This document shows positions 61,201 through 64,000 of a stretch of DNA of 64,000 nt, one piece after another; the stretch's first letter is position 1, and every line of letters begins with the position of its first letter. The position numbers and the translations under genes are program-made. Source of the DNA: Larus michahellis (taxonomy: Eukaryota; Chordata; Aves; Charadriiformes; Laridae); NCBI RefSeq assembly GCF_964199755.1, contig NC_133906.1, forward strand, positions 9,362,001 to 9,426,000, in the 5' to 3' direction. Below the pieces are notes generated by a model. It did not search any database. It had not been told where the DNA came from and was given only the letters and a program-made list of their open reading frames with translations.

Positions 61201-64000
61201 GAAGGGGCTGGGGCCTCCAGAGTGTAAAAGGGTGGATATCGGACTATGCTACATAGCAGGTCCCAGAAATACTAATATCGTGCAGATAGATATGCGTAAT
61301 CCTCTCATGATTTGCTCAGTTTGCTCTGTTTGCCTTTAGAAAGCCAACATCGCGAATGAGCCGTGAGAGCAGGGGCCAGGGTAGCCGTACATCATACACC
61401 TTTTCTTTAATACTGCAAAATCATATCAGAAGCCATTGGTCGCATCTTGGCTTAGTAAACTTGCTGCTGGCTGCAAGTGGCACGGCCTCAGCTGTGTTTG
61501 AGCTTGGAGCAGGGACACACAAGTACATTGGGGCACAGAGAGAACTGTCGCTTCAAGGGCAGGTCAGGGGCTGTAGCCGTAGGCAGTAAATCCACCAGCT
61601 TCCAGCCTTCTCCCTCCCCAAAGTTTCCAAATGCTGCGATTCTTCCTTCCTCAGGTAGAGAAGTGCCCCACGATGGAGGCCAGAGCCAAACGAGCGAAGG
61701 GAAATGTGTCAGCCTTCCCTGGGATACAGAGAGATGCACTTCTCAGAAGCTGTGCTCAAATGCAATTAGGCAAGCAGAGCCCGCAGTCCCGCTGCCTCTC
61801 CAGGGACCTGTTTTATTGCTTGGCACTCGCCAGCACCGCTCCAGGAATACATTTAGGAAGCTGTTCCAGCAGACAGGCACAAAGCTACCTCCTCGACTAG
61901 ATAACACCATTTCCCCCCCTCTTCCCGACGTCCCGCTTCACCCATGCGTCTGTCTGCAGGAGGGTGTTGCTCAGGAGCATCTCCCGCACTGCCAGCACCA
62001 GGGCTGGGCTGCATGTCACATGCCAGAGTTAGAAACGGAACAGAAATAACCTGCCTGACAATGTGTTTATCCCAGATGAACGGGCATGACTAAAGCCTGA
62101 GCGGTTGAAGTCTCATTTTCTGCGGCTGCTGGAGGGTCATGTTGCTGGTCGGCAGCTGCGGGGTCCCACACTTGTGCCCCCAGATGTGGCGCAGGCAGCA
62201 CCGGGAGCCAGGACCAGAGTCCCGGTCTCGGTGGGGCTGGGAAGGGCAAACCCATTCCTGTTGCGCCTGCTTAAGGAATACCGGCTTTGTGAATCATCTT
62301 CTCAGGAACTGGCGGATGAGAAATGGGCAGGTCCGGGGACTCCAGGCTGGAGTCGTAGCTGCAGATGGTGAGGTTGCCAACTGGGGAGACTACCACAGAA
62401 CACGCAGAATCACAAAAATGTGGTTTAGTTTAGTTTTCAGTTGTTTTAGGACCTTTAATCTATTAAGGACTTTGCTTTGTCAGGGAAGGCTGTAACGGCT
62501 CTGGCTTAATGCCACAGCAGCCGTGAGCCCGACAATTTACTGTGCCTCAGCAGAAAACGGGCTGACCGGAGCCTCTGCCGATAAAAGATACTCCCTGGCA
62601 ATTACAGCCTTGTGAACGGGAGGCTGCACAGGTTTAAAAAAAAAAAGTAAGCTGGTGAACAAGAAAATGCTGGGATTCTTCCAAAGAGGGAAAGCTTGTG
62701 AATGAGCAACATATTAATGCTGCACATCAAGTGTGCCCCTACGCATCTTTACCTACTGTTAGAGAGAGGTGGCACTTTGATATAATTGGCTCTTGGCTGC
62801 AGCAGCCGGCAACAGAGCTTGGCTGTTGCAGTGATCCCTTGGGAATAACACAGCTAATTAAAGCCTAGGAACTGGTGACCAGCAGCTTCTCCTTTCTCGC
62901 CGGCTGTCTGTGCTAATCAGAGGTAGGTGGATCTCATGGAAGACTTGTGCTGAAATGTGCTAATCGGGGAAGGAAGGATTCGGCTTTAAAACTTGGTGCT
63001 TTATCAAATCCTAAATATTCCAACACGATGAGCTGGGAGAGAGTTCAGATCCCTGCTTAATAGCCGGGTGGGAGGGGATCGGCAGCACAGTGCTACAGTA
63101 AGTCACGGCGTGTGTCAGTCCCACAGTCGCTTTTCCGAGTATTACCTCCTGCTGCCTCGCTTAGTGCTGCTGGTTTGGCAGCCAGATCTTATGATGTGAA
63201 CGGAGAGCTGCTTTTTTTTGCTTTTAAGAGATGCTAAATGCCCCAAATCTTTGGTGAGGTTGAAGGAACTACAGGTATTCAGCTCCTCTGAGGGCCAGGT
63301 CTTGAGACTCACGGTCAGAATCCAGAATTAGCTGGAAAAACCTACTTTTTGCCCAAGTGGCTTTTCCCAGAAGCACCACATTCCTGGGGGCTTGGCAGAG
63401 CCCGGGTGGGTTTTATGCCCCCAGAGGGTGCCCTGCAAGCTCAGCTCATCTTCTGCACCTGGTTTTATTCCTTTCCTAAGGAAAATTGTTGGACTTTGCT
63501 TTGTTGGTTACTCTTGATTTGCAATGGGATGGGATGTCCTGCATTTTATAGCACCTGCCGCAGTGCCGGGCACTCCAGTAATGCCAGTTACGGGCAGGCA
63601 GCCATGCTGGAGGCCGTGCAGCCGAGCTGCCTGGTGCTGAGGGCCCACGGTCACGAGTGGGCTGAAGTGGTGGTTCGTTGCTCCATGGGGACAGGTTAAT
63701 GTGCTGGTGGAGGCACTGGTCCCAGAGGAGACCTGGGAGAAGGGGAGGAGAAGTGAGAGGTGAGCCAGGACCTGATGCTGGCAGGGGAGCGGCAGGGTGC
63801 GCAGCCAGCATGGCCCCCGCGGGCTGGCAGCCATGGCTGAGGGAGCCCACCCGGGTTTGTGGTTCACGCTGGGGGTGGAGGGGAGGTGAGAGCCCACAGA
63901 GGTGGGCAGCAGCACGGCTGTGCCATGTACGTGGGGGAAAGGGACAGATCCGGCACGTCTCGTCATCGAGGTGCCAAAGGGCGGGAGGAGCGAGGTGGGG
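58210..64000. other. GC-richer right end, no recognised gene
   Basis: From about 58.5 kb the GC content rises and long open frames appear on both strands. They overlap each other, lack domains, and read as low-information Ser/Pro/Cys-rich peptides, as expected from fewer stop codons. The stretch at 62.7-63.05 kb has several homeodomain-type TAAT cores and may be regulatory. Confidence 0.5.
62690..63060. promoter_or_regulatory. Possible conserved enhancer-like segment
   Basis: This unique segment contains ATATTAATGC, GCTAATTAAAGC, TGCTAATCAGAGG and TGCTAATCGGGG, TAAT/TAATC homeodomain-type cores in about 370 bp, together with E-box-like CAGCTG/CAGCAG neighbours. It has no repeats and no coding frame. 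The function is a guess from motif clustering; conservation cannot be judged here. Confidence 0.2.

Noticed and set aside
61477..62049. A 190-codon open frame on the + strand
   Set aside because: Same reasons: GC-rich DNA with few stops, no recognisable motif.
1..64000. CRISPR arrays, prophage, operons or other bacterial systems
   Set aside because: The window is vertebrate nuclear DNA; no regularly spaced repeats or bacterial gene organisation are present.
1..64000. Endogenous retrovirus or LTR elements
   Set aside because: No paired LTRs, primer-binding site or retroviral protein motifs were recognised; the CR1 copies are non-LTR elements.

Overview
The window is vertebrate nuclear DNA, most likely from a bird. 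It has a large intron with canonical GT-AG ends, a CpG-island promoter, long AT-rich flanks and several CR1 LINE 3' ends, with no bacterial-style gene packing. The best CR1 copy (about 46.8-47.4 kb) resembles the CR1-J/Y type typical of neoavian birds. That assignment rests on remembered family features and was not checked by search.

One protein-coding gene is clear: PWWP2A on the + strand. Coding exon 1 (25815-26500) lies in a GC-rich CpG island. An intron of about 12.6 kb follows (26501-39113). Exon 2 (39114-40794) carries the rest of the protein, including the C-terminal PWWP domain. The joined CDS gives 788 residues. A compact 3' UTR ends near 41.95 kb with AATAAA followed by a GU-rich tract. 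Splice-donor-like sites just after the stop codon, and a strong acceptor plus poly(A) signal at 55.5-55.8 kb, suggest a longer alternative 3' end.

Region by region: 1-25.1 kb is AT-rich, with old repeats (MIR-like fragments, a CR1 3' end, an old amniote repeat seen twice) and several hairpins. It also holds three minus-strand segments at 22.7-24.6 kb whose splice sites and reading phases agree, so a divergent transcript from the same CpG island is possible but unidentified. 25.1-27.1 kb is the shared promoter and exon 1. 27-39 kb is intron 1, with a small tandem repeat, two CR1 tails and a candidate 38-nt cassette exon. 41-58 kb is downstream DNA with the CR1 copy and candidate distal poly(A) sites. 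58.5-64 kb is GC-richer and shows no recognisable exon. In mammals the 3' neighbour TTC1 converges on PWWP2A and FABP6 lies upstream. I could not recognise exons of either.

PWWP2A is a chromatin reader that links H2A.Z nucleosomes and H3K36me3 to MTA1/HDAC complexes. The aromatic-cage residues are intact, so the gene looks functional. I found no strong evidence of a new system. The main open questions are the divergent minus-strand transcript, the possible poison exon in intron 1 and the distal 3' exon.
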